Assembly (NCBI RefSeq): GCF_014529705.1
Contig: NZ_JAANIH010000060.1
Location: 1 to 53,522 of the forward strand
DNA length: 53,522 bases
Direction: 5' to 3'
DNA from: Bradyrhizobium campsiandrae
GTDB taxonomy: Bacteria > Pseudomonadota > Alphaproteobacteria > Rhizobiales > Xanthobacteraceae
Each line of letters starts with the position of its first letter. The stretch's first letter is position 1. This document shows, one piece after another, positions 1 to 8,798 of this stretch. The position numbers were made by a program, and so were the translations under genes. The notes beneath the pieces are model-generated. The model made no database searches and had not been told where the DNA came from. It worked only from the letters and a program-made list of their open reading frames with translations.

Positions 1-23
1 CTTGCCATCTGGCGTGAGCGGTA

Positions 24-1100
24 TCATTTGGCGTGCGATTTCCGCTGCCTCGCCAGTTGATGCAGCACAGTGTCGATCTCCGGAATTGCGCCGGTCTCCT
101 GCAACCATCTGTCGGCGACCTCTCTGAGGTCGCCCGGTGTGACGCCGAACTTGCGGCGAAAGGCGCGGATGAAGGTGGAATCGCTGCTGAACCTCATGGT
201 GACGGCAAGATTCATCAGTCCCTTGTCCTGCTCCAGCGGCGATATCATCTTCTGAAAGGCGCGGTTGAGGCGCTGCTCGCGAACGTAATGTGCAAGCCCG
301 CCGTCTGCCTCGAACAGGCGATACAGCGTGGCGCGCGAGATCGCGAATTCGCGGCAGAGTTCGCCTGCCGTAAGCGCCGCGGTCTCCAGGTTTGCAGCGA
401 TGTGGCGTTTGATCATCGCAAGATAAAGCTGCCGCTCGGCCCGGTCGACTCCCACCATGATGTCTGCCGTGCCGCCGGCGGCTGCGGCGACCAGGTCCGC
501 GATCGCCTCGACCGTGGCATCGACGCTCGGAATTCCGGGTCTCGCATTCGCCGCGAGTTCGGCGAAATGGTTCGCGATCAGGCGCGCATGCGGATGGTTT
601 GCGGGCAGGAGCGTTGCGGTCGACGAGTCCGGGTGCGCCAGTCGAGGAGCCATCATGGCCCGTTGCAGGATCAGGGCCATCAGCCGTGACCGGCCGCCGC
701 CGCCACGCAGCACCGTGTGGTTGGGCTGGGCCATGTCGATCAGGCAGATGTCGCCCGGCATCATCGTGACGTCCCGCCGGCCGGAGCTGAACCGCATTTC
801 GCCGTCGATGCAGAGGCTGATCTGGAAGTGATCGAGGACGCCGCGTGCGACGTGGCCGGGTGTTCTCGCATATTCCACGTCGGTGATGCGGGAATCGAAC
901 AACACCGCATTACCCGTCATCATCGTCGCCGTGGTGACGTGGAATTCATTCTCCGAGGTGAGCGGAATGACTTCGCAAATGTCCCTGGCTTCCGCCCGCA
1001 TGTTCGCAAGGGCGCGCGGCCCGCGCCCGGGCTCTTCAATCGGCATGCTTTTGTTCAAGGCGGCACCGTTTACGTCGGGTCGAACGGCGCGGCTCGGCAT
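24..1100 (-). CDS. AraC-family transcriptional regulator
   Basis: 358-residue regulator. The C-terminal part, about residues 235-335, is an AraC/XylS double helix-turn-helix: the first helix pair contains 'LCREFAISRATLYRLFE' and the second ends in 'FIRAFRRKFGVTPGDLRE', which fits the family signature. The N-terminal part resembles the AraC-binding-like sensor domain, with 'GDICLIDMAQPNHTV' near residue 120, so it probably binds a small ligand or forms a dimer; the ligand cannot be read from sequence. The first ATG at 1100 is used; an internal ATG at residue 19 is a possible alternative. It is divergent from the autotransporter gene across about 240 bp, so control of that gene is plausible but inferred. 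Confidence 0.9.
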   Translation of the reverse strand: MPSRAVRPDVNGAALNKSMPIEEPGRGPRALANMRAEARDICEVIPLTSENEFHVTTATMMTGNAVLFDSRITDVEYARTPGHVARGVLDHFQISLCIDGEMRFSSGRRDVTMMPGDICLIDMAQPNHTVLRGGGGRSRLMALILQRAMMAPRLAHPDSSTATLLPANHPHARLIANHFAELAANARPGIPSVDATVEAIADLVAAAAGGTADIMVGVDRAERQLYLAMIKRHIAANLETAALTAGELCREFAISRATLYRLFEADGGLAHYVREQRLNRAFQKMISPLEQDKGLMNLAVTMRFSSDSTFIRAFRRKFGVTPGDLREVADRWLQETGAIPEIDTVLHQLARQRKSHAK

Positions 1101-1338
1101 TGAGCCGCGTCGTCGCGCGTTGCATATCCAATTGGAACTGCCGATGGCAAGTGGATGCGAGCAGGGCAGGTCGGCTGGAAGTCCGCGAACATCAACTGTG
1201 TCGGGACGGCATCACCTGCGCTCGAAAAGCGGTCATGAGACTCCGGGCACATCGGCCCGAGCCCGCCTTTGCTAGCTAGCATCGTGGAATGGACGCACGG
1301 CGTCGTTTGCCAGTGGCGCGGCTCTGGTCGAGGAATAA

Positions 1339-4300
1339 ATGACAATTCGATTGCATCGGCCGGCGCGCATGGCGACGACGCGAAGCTCCGGCGGACGCCG
1401 CGTGTCTGGCGCCCTGATAGGCACTGCGACCTTTGCGATGGCGTTTGTGCCGCCTGTGCAGGCAATTGCATCCACCTTGCTGGTGACCTCCACGGCCGAC
1501 AGCGGCGCCGGGAGCCTGCGTGCCGCGATCACCAGCGCGGCAAGTGGCGACAACATCCAATTCCAGGTCGGCGGCACGATCACGCTCCTCAGCGAGTTGC
1601 CGATTATCACCAAGAACATCGCCATCGACGGCAACGGCAACAACCCAACCATCAGTGGCGCCGGCACATATCGACCGTTCTTCATCGGCGACGCCGGCAC
1701 CACCGGCTCGACCTATTCGGTCGCGCTGAAGAATTTGACGATCGCCAACGCGGTGGCGCAGGGCGGTGCGGGGATCGGCGCCGGGGCCGGCGCCGGCCTG
1801 GGCGGCGCAATCTTCGTCTCGAGTAACGGGGCGCTGACCTTATCGAACGTTGTCGTCTCGAACACGCAGGCCAACGGAGGCAGCGTCGTCATTGGATCTC
1901 AGGGGTGGGCAGCCGGCGGCGGCGGAATGGGAGGACAAAGCACCCTGAACGCAACGCCAGCCGGCGGCGGAGGTCTCTTCGTTGGCTCCGACGCGATTAT
2001 TTTCCACGGGGGAGGCCCGAATGGGGGGGCACCCAACAATGCCAACTCAGGCAATGCGACCGGCGGTGCGGGCGGATTTGGCGGCGGAGGTGGCGGTGGT
2101 TCCTCTCCGGGTATTACGGTCGGAGGTGCAGGCGGCTTCGGCGGAGGCGGCGGTGCCGGCAATGCAGGGTCATCCGCCACAGGCGGCGCTGGTGGTTATG
2201 GCGGAGGTGGCGGTTCGGCGTCGAGCAGCGACGTTCAGACCGGGGGCGCTGGCGGCTTTGGCGGCGGAGGCGGCGGATTCACGTATAGCCAAACGCCAGG
2301 GAGTGGCACTGGGGGCGTTGGCGGATTCGGAGCCGGCAGTGGTGGAGGCGGTGGCGTGAATTCCACCTCGGGCGGTGGTGGCGGTCTCGGCGCCGGCGGC
2401 GCGATCTTCGTGCAGAGCGGCGGCGCGGTGACCGTCCAAGGCGACCTTTCGCAGCAGGCGGGCGGCGGCGCGGGCGGGACTGGCTTTCTTGGCGGCGGCG
2501 CCGGCTCAGCCTTCGGCTCCGGCATCTTCTTCCAGGGCAGTCCCGGCACCACGACCACGCTCGGCTTCGGCGCCGGCAACCAGACCATCGCGAACGGCAT
2601 CGCCGACTACATCGGCTCGGGCGGGACCAACCCCGGCGGCGGCACCAACGCGGCCGACCAGGGGGGCAGCGTCGCGATTACCAAGAACACTGGCGGCACG
2701 TTGACGCTCTTGGGCGCCAACACCTATAGCGGCGGCACAACCATCAACGAGGGAACGACACTCGTCGTCGGCAATGGCGGCGCGCTCGGTAGCGGTGCCT
2801 TGACGCTCAATGGCGGCACCACGGGCGTGACCGTGACCTTCAACGGCAGCTTCAGCATCGCCAACAATATCGTTGCGACCGGCGATCCCACTTACAATGT
2901 CGTGACGGGCGGCACGGTCAACCTGACCGGCGTGTTGTCGGGCACGGGCGACGTGGTCGTGAACGCTACGAGTGGCTATTCCGGAACGCTCGTTCTCTCC
3001 GGCGCAAACACCTACAGCGGTGGGACCATTGTTGCGGCCGGTACGCTCCTGCTCTCCGGCGCGGGGACGCTCGGCGCCGTGACCGGCACGACCACGGTGT
3101 TCGGCGGAACGCTGGATCTCGGCGGCACGTCGCAGACACAGGCGGCGGTCAACCTTGCCGGCGGCAGGATCCGGAACGGCAGCCTCGCCGCGCCTATCAC
3201 TTCGAGCGGGGGCACCGTCGACGGCATCGGCGGCACCGCCAGCCTGACGACGACGAGCGGGACCACGATCGTGACGGGGACCAACCCCTATAGCGGCGGC
3301 ACGGCAATCAACGGCGGCGTGCTCGATGTCGAAGGTTCGATCGGCGCCTCGACCGTCAATGGCGGCGGCATGCTGACGGGCAGCGGCTCGGTCGGCGCGA
3401 CATCGGTGAATGCCGGCGGCACATTCGCGCCTGGCAACGGCGCGCCCGGCAGTTCGATGACGGTGAACGGCAGTCTCGCTTTCCAGTCCGGCGCGATCTA
3501 TCTGGTCCAACTCAATCCGACGACTGCATCCTACGCGAATGTCACGGGGGCAGCCCAACTCGGCGGCGCGACTGTGGCAGCGAACTTCGCCGCCGGCAGT
3601 TATGTCGCGAAGCGGTATACGATCCTGACCGCGAGCGGCGGCGTCAGCGGCAGCTTCAATCCGGTCATCGTCAACAGCCACCTTCCCTCGACGTTCGTCT
3701 CCAGCCTCAGCTATGACGCCAACGACGTCTATCTCGACCTCGCGCTTCGGTTCGGGTTTCCCGCCGCCCTCAACGGCAACCAGCAGGCGGTCGCGAATGC
3801 CCTGACCAATTTCTTCAACACCAATGGCGGTATCGCGACCGTCTATGCTGCGCTGACCTCCGCGGGGCTGACGCAGGCCTCGGGCGAATCCGGAACGGGC
3901 TCCCAACAAGCCACGTTCAGCGCCATGAGCCAGTTCATGGGTCTGCTGACTGATCCCCTCGCACCGCGCGACGGCGCGACTGGCGGGATGGGGGCGGCCG
4001 GCTTTGCCGAGGACGATCAGGCCATTGCCTATGCCGCCGGCTCGCGCACCGACGCATTTGCCATGATGACCAAGGCGGCACCGACAGTCTTCACACCGCG
4101 CTGGAGCGTGTGGGCCGCGGGCTTTGGCGGTTCGCAGTCGACGAACGGCAATGCGGTTGCCGGTTCGAACGACACGACGAGCCGCGTTGCGGGCACGGCG
4201 GTTGGCGCGGATTATCTGCTCTCGCCGAACACGTTGCTCGGCTTTGCGCTTGCCGGCGGTGGCACCAGCTTCGGCGTGAATGGTCTCGGCTCAGGCCGCT

Positions 4301-4944
4301 CCGACCTGTTCCAGGCCGGCGCTTATCTGCGTCATGCCGACGGTCCCGCCTACGTCTCCGCCGCAATGGCCTATGGCTGGCAGGACGTCACGACCGATCG
4401 AACCGTGACGATCGCCGGCCCCGATCGCCTGCGCGCGGAGTTCGAGGCCAATGCCTATTCGGGGCGTCTTGAGGGCGGCTATCGCTTCGTCGCGGCCTGG
4501 ATCGGCGGGATTGGCCTCACCCCCTATGGCGCCGCGCAGGTCACGACGCTCGATCTGCCGGCCTATGCCGAGCAAGTCGTCGCGGGCTCGGCCGCGTTTG
4601 CGCTCGGCTATGCCGCCAGGAGCGTTACGGACACGCGTAGCGAGCTCGGCCTTCGCGCCGACAAATCCTTCGCCATGAAGGACGGCGTGCTGACGTTGCG
4701 CGGCCGCATCGCCTGGGCGCACGATTTCAATCCGGATCGCTCGATTGCGACGACTTTCCAGGCACTTCCAGGCGCAAGCTTCGTCGTCAACGGCGCAGCG
4801 CAGGCGCGCGACTCTGCGCTCACCACCGCATCGCTGGAGATGAAATGGTTGAACGGCTGGTCCACTTCCGCAACCTTCGAAGGCGAGTTCTCGAACGTCA
4901 CGCGCAGCTACGCCGGCAAGGGCAGCGTGCGCTACGCCTGGTGA
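1339..4944 (+). CDS. Autotransporter with glycine-rich beta-helical passenger
   Basis: 1201-residue secreted surface protein of the type V (autotransporter) class. The ATG at 1339 follows a GAGGA ribosome site. An extended basic N-terminus and hydrophobic stretch end near residue 36 as a signal peptide. The passenger begins with 'VTSTADSGAGSLRAAI', typical of right-handed beta-helix adhesins and polymorphic repeat proteins. About residues 185-400 are an extreme Gly-rich tract of repeated GGAGGFGGGGG units. Then come autotransporter-associated beta-strand repeats ('GANTYSGGT' occurs twice, 'NPYSGGT' once). About residues 930-1201 form the outer-membrane beta-barrel, ending in the aromatic 'RYAW' expected for BAM recognition. 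The role is probably adhesion or surface structure; no protease or lipase motif was seen. Confidence 0.9.
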   Translation: MTIRLHRPARMATTRSSGGRRVSGALIGTATFAMAFVPPVQAIASTLLVTSTADSGAGSLRAAITSAASGDNIQFQVGGTITLLSELPIITKNIAIDGNGNNPTISGAGTYRPFFIGDAGTTGSTYSVALKNLTIANAVAQGGAGIGAGAGAGLGGAIFVSSNGALTLSNVVVSNTQANGGSVVIGSQGWAAGGGGMGGQSTLNATPAGGGGLFVGSDAIIFHGGGPNGGAPNNANSGNATGGAGGFGGGGGGGSSPGITVGGAGGFGGGGGAGNAGSSATGGAGGYGGGGGSASSSDVQTGGAGGFGGGGGGFTYSQTPGSGTGGVGGFGAGSGGGGGVNSTSGGGGGLGAGGAIFVQSGGAVTVQGDLSQQAGGGAGGTGFLGGGAGSAFGSGIFFQGSPGTTTTLGFGAGNQTIANGIADYIGSGGTNPGGGTNAADQGGSVAITKNTGGTLTLLGANTYSGGTTINEGTTLVVGNGGALGSGALTLNGGTTGVTVTFNGSFSIANNIVATGDPTYNVVTGGTVNLTGVLSGTGDVVVNATSGYSGTLVLSGANTYSGGTIVAAGTLLLSGAGTLGAVTGTTTVFGGTLDLGGTSQTQAAVNLAGGRIRNGSLAAPITSSGGTVDGIGGTASLTTTSGTTIVTGTNPYSGGTAINGGVLDVEGSIGASTVNGGGMLTGSGSVGATSVNAGGTFAPGNGAPGSSMTVNGSLAFQSGAIYLVQLNPTTASYANVTGAAQLGGATVAANFAAGSYVAKRYTILTASGGVSGSFNPVIVNSHLPSTFVSSLSYDANDVYLDLALRFGFPAALNGNQQAVANALTNFFNTNGGIATVYAALTSAGLTQASGESGTGSQQATFSAMSQFMGLLTDPLAPRDGATGGMGAAGFAEDDQAIAYAAGSRTDAFAMMTKAAPTVFTPRWSVWAAGFGGSQSTNGNAVAGSNDTTSRVAGTAVGADYLLSPNTLLGFALAGGGTSFGVNGLGSGRSDLFQAGAYLRHADGPAYVSAAMAYGWQDVTTDRTVTIAGPDRLRAEFEANAYSGRLEGGYRFVAAWIGGIGLTPYGAAQVTTLDLPAYAEQVVAGSAAFALGYAARSVTDTRSELGLRADKSFAMKDGVLTLRGRIAWAHDFNPDRSIATTFQALPGASFVVNGAAQARDSALTTASLEMKWLNGWSTSATFEGEFSNVTRSYAGKGSVRYAW

Positions 4945-4951
4945 GCGGGGT

Positions 4952-5173
4952 TCATTCCTCCAGCGTGAATCCCACGCGCAGCGTCACCTGGTAGTGGCGC
5001 ACGGTGCCGTTCTCGATATGGCCGCGCGTCTGCACCACCTCGAACCATTTCATCTCGCGGATGGTCTTGGAGGCGCGGCTGATCGCATTCTTGATCGCGT
5101 CCTCGATCGACGTCTCGGACGATCCGACCAGTTCCAGGATCTTGTAGACGTGATCCTTCTCGGCTGCGGGCAT
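4952..5173 (-). CDS. Dodecin family flavin-binding protein
   Basis: 73 residues, the normal dodecin length. The sequence has the family pattern 'HVYKILELVGSSETSIEDA' followed by 'MKWFEVVQTRGHI' and 'HYQVTLRVGF'. The conserved Trp in 'KWFEV' is the residue that stacks on the flavin in characterised dodecins. Dodecins are dodecameric cytoplasmic flavin-storage proteins. The gene is convergent with the autotransporter, with only seven bases between the stop codons, so the two are transcribed separately. A GGAG-like ribosome site precedes the ATG. Confidence 0.9.
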   Translation of the reverse strand: MPAAEKDHVYKILELVGSSETSIEDAIKNAISRASKTIREMKWFEVVQTRGHIENGTVRHYQVTLRVGFTLEE

Positions 5174-5310
5174 CGCTGGTCTCCGTCAGTTGCGCTGCGG
5201 CGTTTGCCGCTCCCAAACTGAACGGGTGCCGGCCGTTCCGGTTCCATCGGTTGCCATGGCGTGGCTGCGTCAGCTGCGGTGATTCTTTGACGCAGGTAAC
5301 AGGCTTCGAG

Positions 5311-6561
5311 CTAAGCAGGCTCGCTGTGCAGGCTGATCGTGGCGGGCTTGGTCTCTCGCAGCAGGACCCACAACAGCATTGCAAGCACCGCCATGAGGGT
5401 GAATCCCCCGATGGCCGGCGTCATGTAGCGCTCGATCCCGCTCGAATTGGCGCTTCCCGCCGACAGCCGTGCCGATTGCAGCAGGCCATAGACATTGGCC
5501 AGCAGGAGGAGGGCGTAGACGGCGCCGCGTTCGCGCGAACTCGCGAGGCGGGCAAGGTCGGGAAGAAGCAGTGCAAGTCCAATCCCAACGATCGGCAGAT
5601 CGTAGTCGTAGGCGTAAGGGCTGATCATCACCGAGGCGACCGCGACGATGCCGAGCGCGAAGCGGGCTGATGGTCCGCGGGCAATCGCGAGCGCGACGGC
5701 GACCAGCGCCAACGCTGCCATGGCCATTTGCCCCCAGAACGCTCCGGCTGCGGGGAGGCCGGCCTTGTACAAGGCCGCATAGGCCGAGATCATCCGAAAC
5801 AGCTGATAACGGCCTTCTTCCAGGTAGCTGGCGGCTTCGCGGACGCTGCCGAGCCATGCGATCCAGATTTGCGGACCGAACGCGAGCGTGCAGACGATCG
5901 AGCTTGCGACCACCACGATTGCGGCGGTCAGCACCGCTCGCCAGTTGCGTGTCAACAGCATGTAGATGCCGGCCGCGACGGCCAGGTGCGGCTTGATGAC
6001 CATCATGCCGAGCGCGATGCCTGATAGCGCCGGGCGTCGTTCCGCGTTGAGGCAGACCAGCCCGATCAGCGCACCGGTCAGAAGGCCGTTCTGGCCGATG
6101 CCGATCGTGATCGCGATGGCCGGAAAGAAGACGACGAGCACGAGTGCAAAGTTGTTTCCCGTGATGGCGCGCAGCGTCATCAGATAGGCCGTCAGCGTGA
6201 CCGTCGTGAAAAGAAAATAGGCGGCCCAGCCCGGCAGGAATGCGAGGGGAGCAACGAGCAGGTCGAATTGCGGCGGGTAAGTCCAGGGCATGATGCCAGT
6301 CGTGCCGCCGGCCGCCGCCAACTGCATCTTGGTGAACGATGCGAGCTGGTAAGTCAGATCGAGATCGCCGAGCCAGATCCGCTGCGCGACAATGTGGAAG
6401 GCGGCGAAGTCGGCGGTCTGGCCGCCGTACCAGAGGCCGCCTTCGAGGAACCGGACTGTTTTGAATCCGAGGATGGCCACCAGCAGCGCGAGAATGACGC
6501 AGACATAGGTCATCCGTTTCCGGGGCGAAGCCTGGATCTGCTCCAGGGTTGCGGTGAGCAT
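5311..6561 (-). CDS. GT87-type (DUF2029) integral-membrane glycosyltransferase
   Basis: 416-residue polytopic membrane protein with about ten hydrophobic segments. The first loop has 'GQTADFAAFHIVAQRIWLGD' (an acidic residue after TM1, as in GT-C enzymes), then 'MPWTYPPQFDLLVAPLAFLP', a signature region of the DUF2029/GT87 family. Later parts such as 'GQNGLLTGALIG' and 'MMVIKPHLAV' also fit the family. Such enzymes use polyprenyl-phosphate sugars on the outer face of the inner membrane. The exact acceptor is unknown; the surroundings suggest a surface glycan. It stands alone on the minus strand. Confidence 0.8.
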   Translation of the reverse strand: MLTATLEQIQASPRKRMTYVCVILALLVAILGFKTVRFLEGGLWYGGQTADFAAFHIVAQRIWLGDLDLTYQLASFTKMQLAAAGGTTGIMPWTYPPQFDLLVAPLAFLPGWAAYFLFTTVTLTAYLMTLRAITGNNFALVLVVFFPAIAITIGIGQNGLLTGALIGLVCLNAERRPALSGIALGMMVIKPHLAVAAGIYMLLTRNWRAVLTAAIVVVASSIVCTLAFGPQIWIAWLGSVREAASYLEEGRYQLFRMISAYAALYKAGLPAAGAFWGQMAMAALALVAVALAIARGPSARFALGIVAVASVMISPYAYDYDLPIVGIGLALLLPDLARLASSRERGAVYALLLLANVYGLLQSARLSAGSANSSGIERYMTPAIGGFTLMAVLAMLLWVLLRETKPATISLHSEPA

Positions 6562-6974
6562 GGGTCGCTAATCTCTACAGGGCAGCGTGGCCCGCCGGTC
6601 CAGTCGGTGAGATTGCGGGCCGAGCGTTAAGGTCCGGTAACGGAACACAAGGTTTTGCCGGCTTCGCCGTACCTACCAACGGCAACGACGTCCATCTCCA
6701 TGGATCCGAATGCGACCACAGCTTCGCATGTTTCGGAACGTGTCCACTCTTCACGCGTTCAGAACTGCACGGGCGTAGCCGTCCCGATCGCAGAAGGCGA
6801 GCTTTGGAAGGAGTCCGTTAAGCAGGCGTTATTCATCTCCGTCGAAGTGCCGGGCTCGCCGCCTGGAATGCGGGATGTCCGTAAAACTGTAGCAATCGAT
6901 TTGAGGCGGGCGAAACAGGCCCGGAGATCAAATGCCCTCGTGGAGCCCGCAAGAGGCTTGCGACGGGGGCGTTA
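6562..6974. other. Intergenic stretch without recognisable gene
   Basis: About 410 bases between the GT87 gene and a small membrane protein gene. A possible open frame on the plus strand has no recognisable domain and an unconvincing composition, so it is not called. The region must hold the divergent promoters, but no clear -35/-10 pair or operator was identified. Confidence 0.4.
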
Positions 6975-7271
6975 ATGTCTACTAGCAACTACCGCGCTTT
7001 GACCGATTTCGCCGTCCCTCCAGGCAGAGATGCCGTGGACGGGCTGGCAGCGATCGCTTCGGCGCTCGATCAGGGCCTGGATACTGTGCCTTCTCCACGC
7101 GGAGGGAAATTGCTTGACGTGCTTGCAATCGTCTGCGGTTGGGCGGCGCTTGTGACGGTCGTGCTGCATCCGGAGGTGCAACTCGTCGCAATCGGCCTCT
7201 GTGGCGGTTTCATGGTGACCCGCACGGCATTCCGAAGCGCGTTCGGCGCATCGGAGCCGGCATATCGTTAA
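6975..7271 (+). CDS. Small hypothetical membrane protein
   Basis: 98 residues starting at an ATG preceded by GGGGGC. The N-terminal half is hydrophilic; about residues 45-85 form two hydrophobic segments ('VLAIVCGWAALVTVVL' and 'LVAIGLCGGFMV'), consistent with a membrane hairpin. No family was recognised. It ends in a shared inverted repeat opposite the stop codon of the NfrB-like glycosyltransferase gene. Coding status rests on codon bias, a usable ribosome site and the membrane-protein-like composition. Confidence 0.5.
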   Translation: MSTSNYRALTDFAVPPGRDAVDGLAAIASALDQGLDTVPSPRGGKLLDVLAIVCGWAALVTVVLHPEVQLVAIGLCGGFMVTRTAFRSAFGASEPAYR

Positions 7272-7305
7272 GTCGGCTCAATCCGGTTCGGCGGCTCCGA
7301 CTTAA
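7268..7305. terminator. Inverted repeat spanning two convergent stop codons
   Basis: TTAAGTCGG at 7268-7276 is matched by CCGACTTAA at 7297-7305, a perfect 9-bp stem with a 20-base loop. Both flanking convergent genes have their TAA stop inside the arms. There is no T-run, so a bidirectional intrinsic terminator is possible but not certain. Confidence 0.4.
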
Positions 7306-8795
7306 GTGACGCTCGGAGCGTTGGCGGCTGGATCGGGGAGTTGAAGCTCGCCCATCTGGATTGGATAGGAATGAGACGTCTTATCCCAGACCAATGGCTG
7401 ACCGGACACCCGATGACTGGTGTAGATGCGAACCGCACGCCATGTCGCGAAGAAATTGACGAAGTTGCCGACCACGAGACGCGGAGCCGACATCAGCGCG
7501 TGCCGCAGGTTGTAGATCATGCCTGTGAAAATCATGCGACTTAGCAGGCGCCAGATCAGGAACGCGAAGGTCACCCAAAACAGCGTTCGAACCCATTCGG
7601 CCGACAGCAGCGTATAGCTCAGCTCGAGGTTGGGATCGAAGAACCATCGAAACATCTCGAAGGCAACCAGATTGGCCATCGCGAAATATGCGAGCATCAC
7701 GGCCGGGCTCGTGATCACGCCCTTTCGATCCCGTGCCAGGAAGTATTTCGTTCCGAACGTGCCCTTCCAGCCAATTTCCTCGGTGCCCTGGAAGACAATT
7801 CCCAACAGCCACCGCGCTCGCTGCCGGTATGCAGCCTCCAGCCCGGAGGGAAAGAATTCGCGAGTGGCAATCGGAAGCTTTCGGTGCAGGATACCGGGTG
7901 CGCCCGCGTCGATGTCGACGTCGATTGCATAGCTTGCCGGATAGGCAATGAAAGCCGATTTGAAGCCAAGCTCGGAGACGCGGAACGCGATGTCGTAGTC
8001 TTCGGTGAAGGAAGCGACGCGGAACGCTTCACCCTGATTCTTGTCGATGAGGTGAAGGATTGCCTCGCGGCTGAAGCACGCTGAAACGCCGGCGCAGGGA
8101 ATTACGCCTGAGATGCGTTGACGGACCTCGAGGTCCTTGGTGTGCATTTCCGCGAATTCGTCCATGTAGATGCCGCCGATCAGAGACAGAATCGGACGGG
8201 AGAACGAATAGACCGGCAGCTGAACGAAGTCGTAGATATCGACGAGCTTGTTGAAGAGCTTCAGCTCCAGGGGGTGGATGAGATCCTCGGAGTCGTGCAT
8301 CACCAGGCCGGCGAATTGAATTCCGTGCTCGGCTTCGAACATGAAGATGTCCGAGGTGATCTGATTGAGGCAGTCCGCTTTGCTGGTCGGGCCGTCGCGA
8401 GGGACCAGAACCATGTGGATGTTGGGATAGAGGCTTTGCGCCTTGCGTATCTCGTCCTGGGTCAGAGGATCGTTGAGATAGACGCCGACGAAATAGTGAG
8501 CCTGGCCATAGCGAATAAGCCGCGAATTGGACGACAGCATCGAGAAGATCACATCGTGCTCTTTCCAGCACGGGATCATGATCGCGAACGGCCGCTCCGG
8601 CAGCTGCTCGAGAAGCTCGACGTCTGGCAATTCGCTCGATCTGGCTCCGGTGGTGCCGAGCAGCCTGCCACCCCAGTACAAGAGATCCACCAAGAGATCG
8701 TCGAGGCTGGAGACGGCGATGATGATGCCCGCCACGAGCATCATGATCTCGATCACATAGAGATATTGGGCCAGGAAGCCAGTCACATTTACCAT
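7302..8795 (-). CDS. NfrB-like membrane glycosyltransferase (GT2)
   Basis: 497-residue membrane glycosyltransferase. A hydrophobic N-terminus (residues 8-40) leads into a cytoplasmic GT-A domain: 'PFAIMIPCWKEHDVI', the acidic motif 'MHDSEDLIHPLELK', 'FTEDYDIAFRVSELGF', and the QxxRW-like 'YRQRARWLLGIVFQG'. Three or four membrane spans follow. This order matches the transferase half of NfrB, the inner-membrane component needed for phage N4 adsorption in E. coli. NfrB is longer because of a C-terminal cyclic-di-GMP-binding region, which is absent here. The ATG lies three bases after the stop of the epimerase gene, so the two are almost certainly co-transcribed. NfrB-like function is inference. 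Confidence 0.8.
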   Translation of the reverse strand: MVNVTGFLAQYLYVIEIMMLVAGIIIAVSSLDDLLVDLLYWGGRLLGTTGARSSELPDVELLEQLPERPFAIMIPCWKEHDVIFSMLSSNSRLIRYGQAHYFVGVYLNDPLTQDEIRKAQSLYPNIHMVLVPRDGPTSKADCLNQITSDIFMFEAEHGIQFAGLVMHDSEDLIHPLELKLFNKLVDIYDFVQLPVYSFSRPILSLIGGIYMDEFAEMHTKDLEVRQRISGVIPCAGVSACFSREAILHLIDKNQGEAFRVASFTEDYDIAFRVSELGFKSAFIAYPASYAIDVDIDAGAPGILHRKLPIATREFFPSGLEAAYRQRARWLLGIVFQGTEEIGWKGTFGTKYFLARDRKGVITSPAVMLAYFAMANLVAFEMFRWFFDPNLELSYTLLSAEWVRTLFWVTFAFLIWRLLSRMIFTGMIYNLRHALMSAPRLVVGNFVNFFATWRAVRIYTSHRVSGQPLVWDKTSHSYPIQMGELQLPDPAANAPSVT

Positions 8796-8798
8796 CGG

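Noticed and set aside
2506..3909. Long open frame on the minus strand inside the autotransporter gene
   Set aside because: Composition is Arg/Ala-rich shadow coding opposite a GC-rich repeat gene; no ribosome site or domain, and the plus-strand gene is unambiguous.
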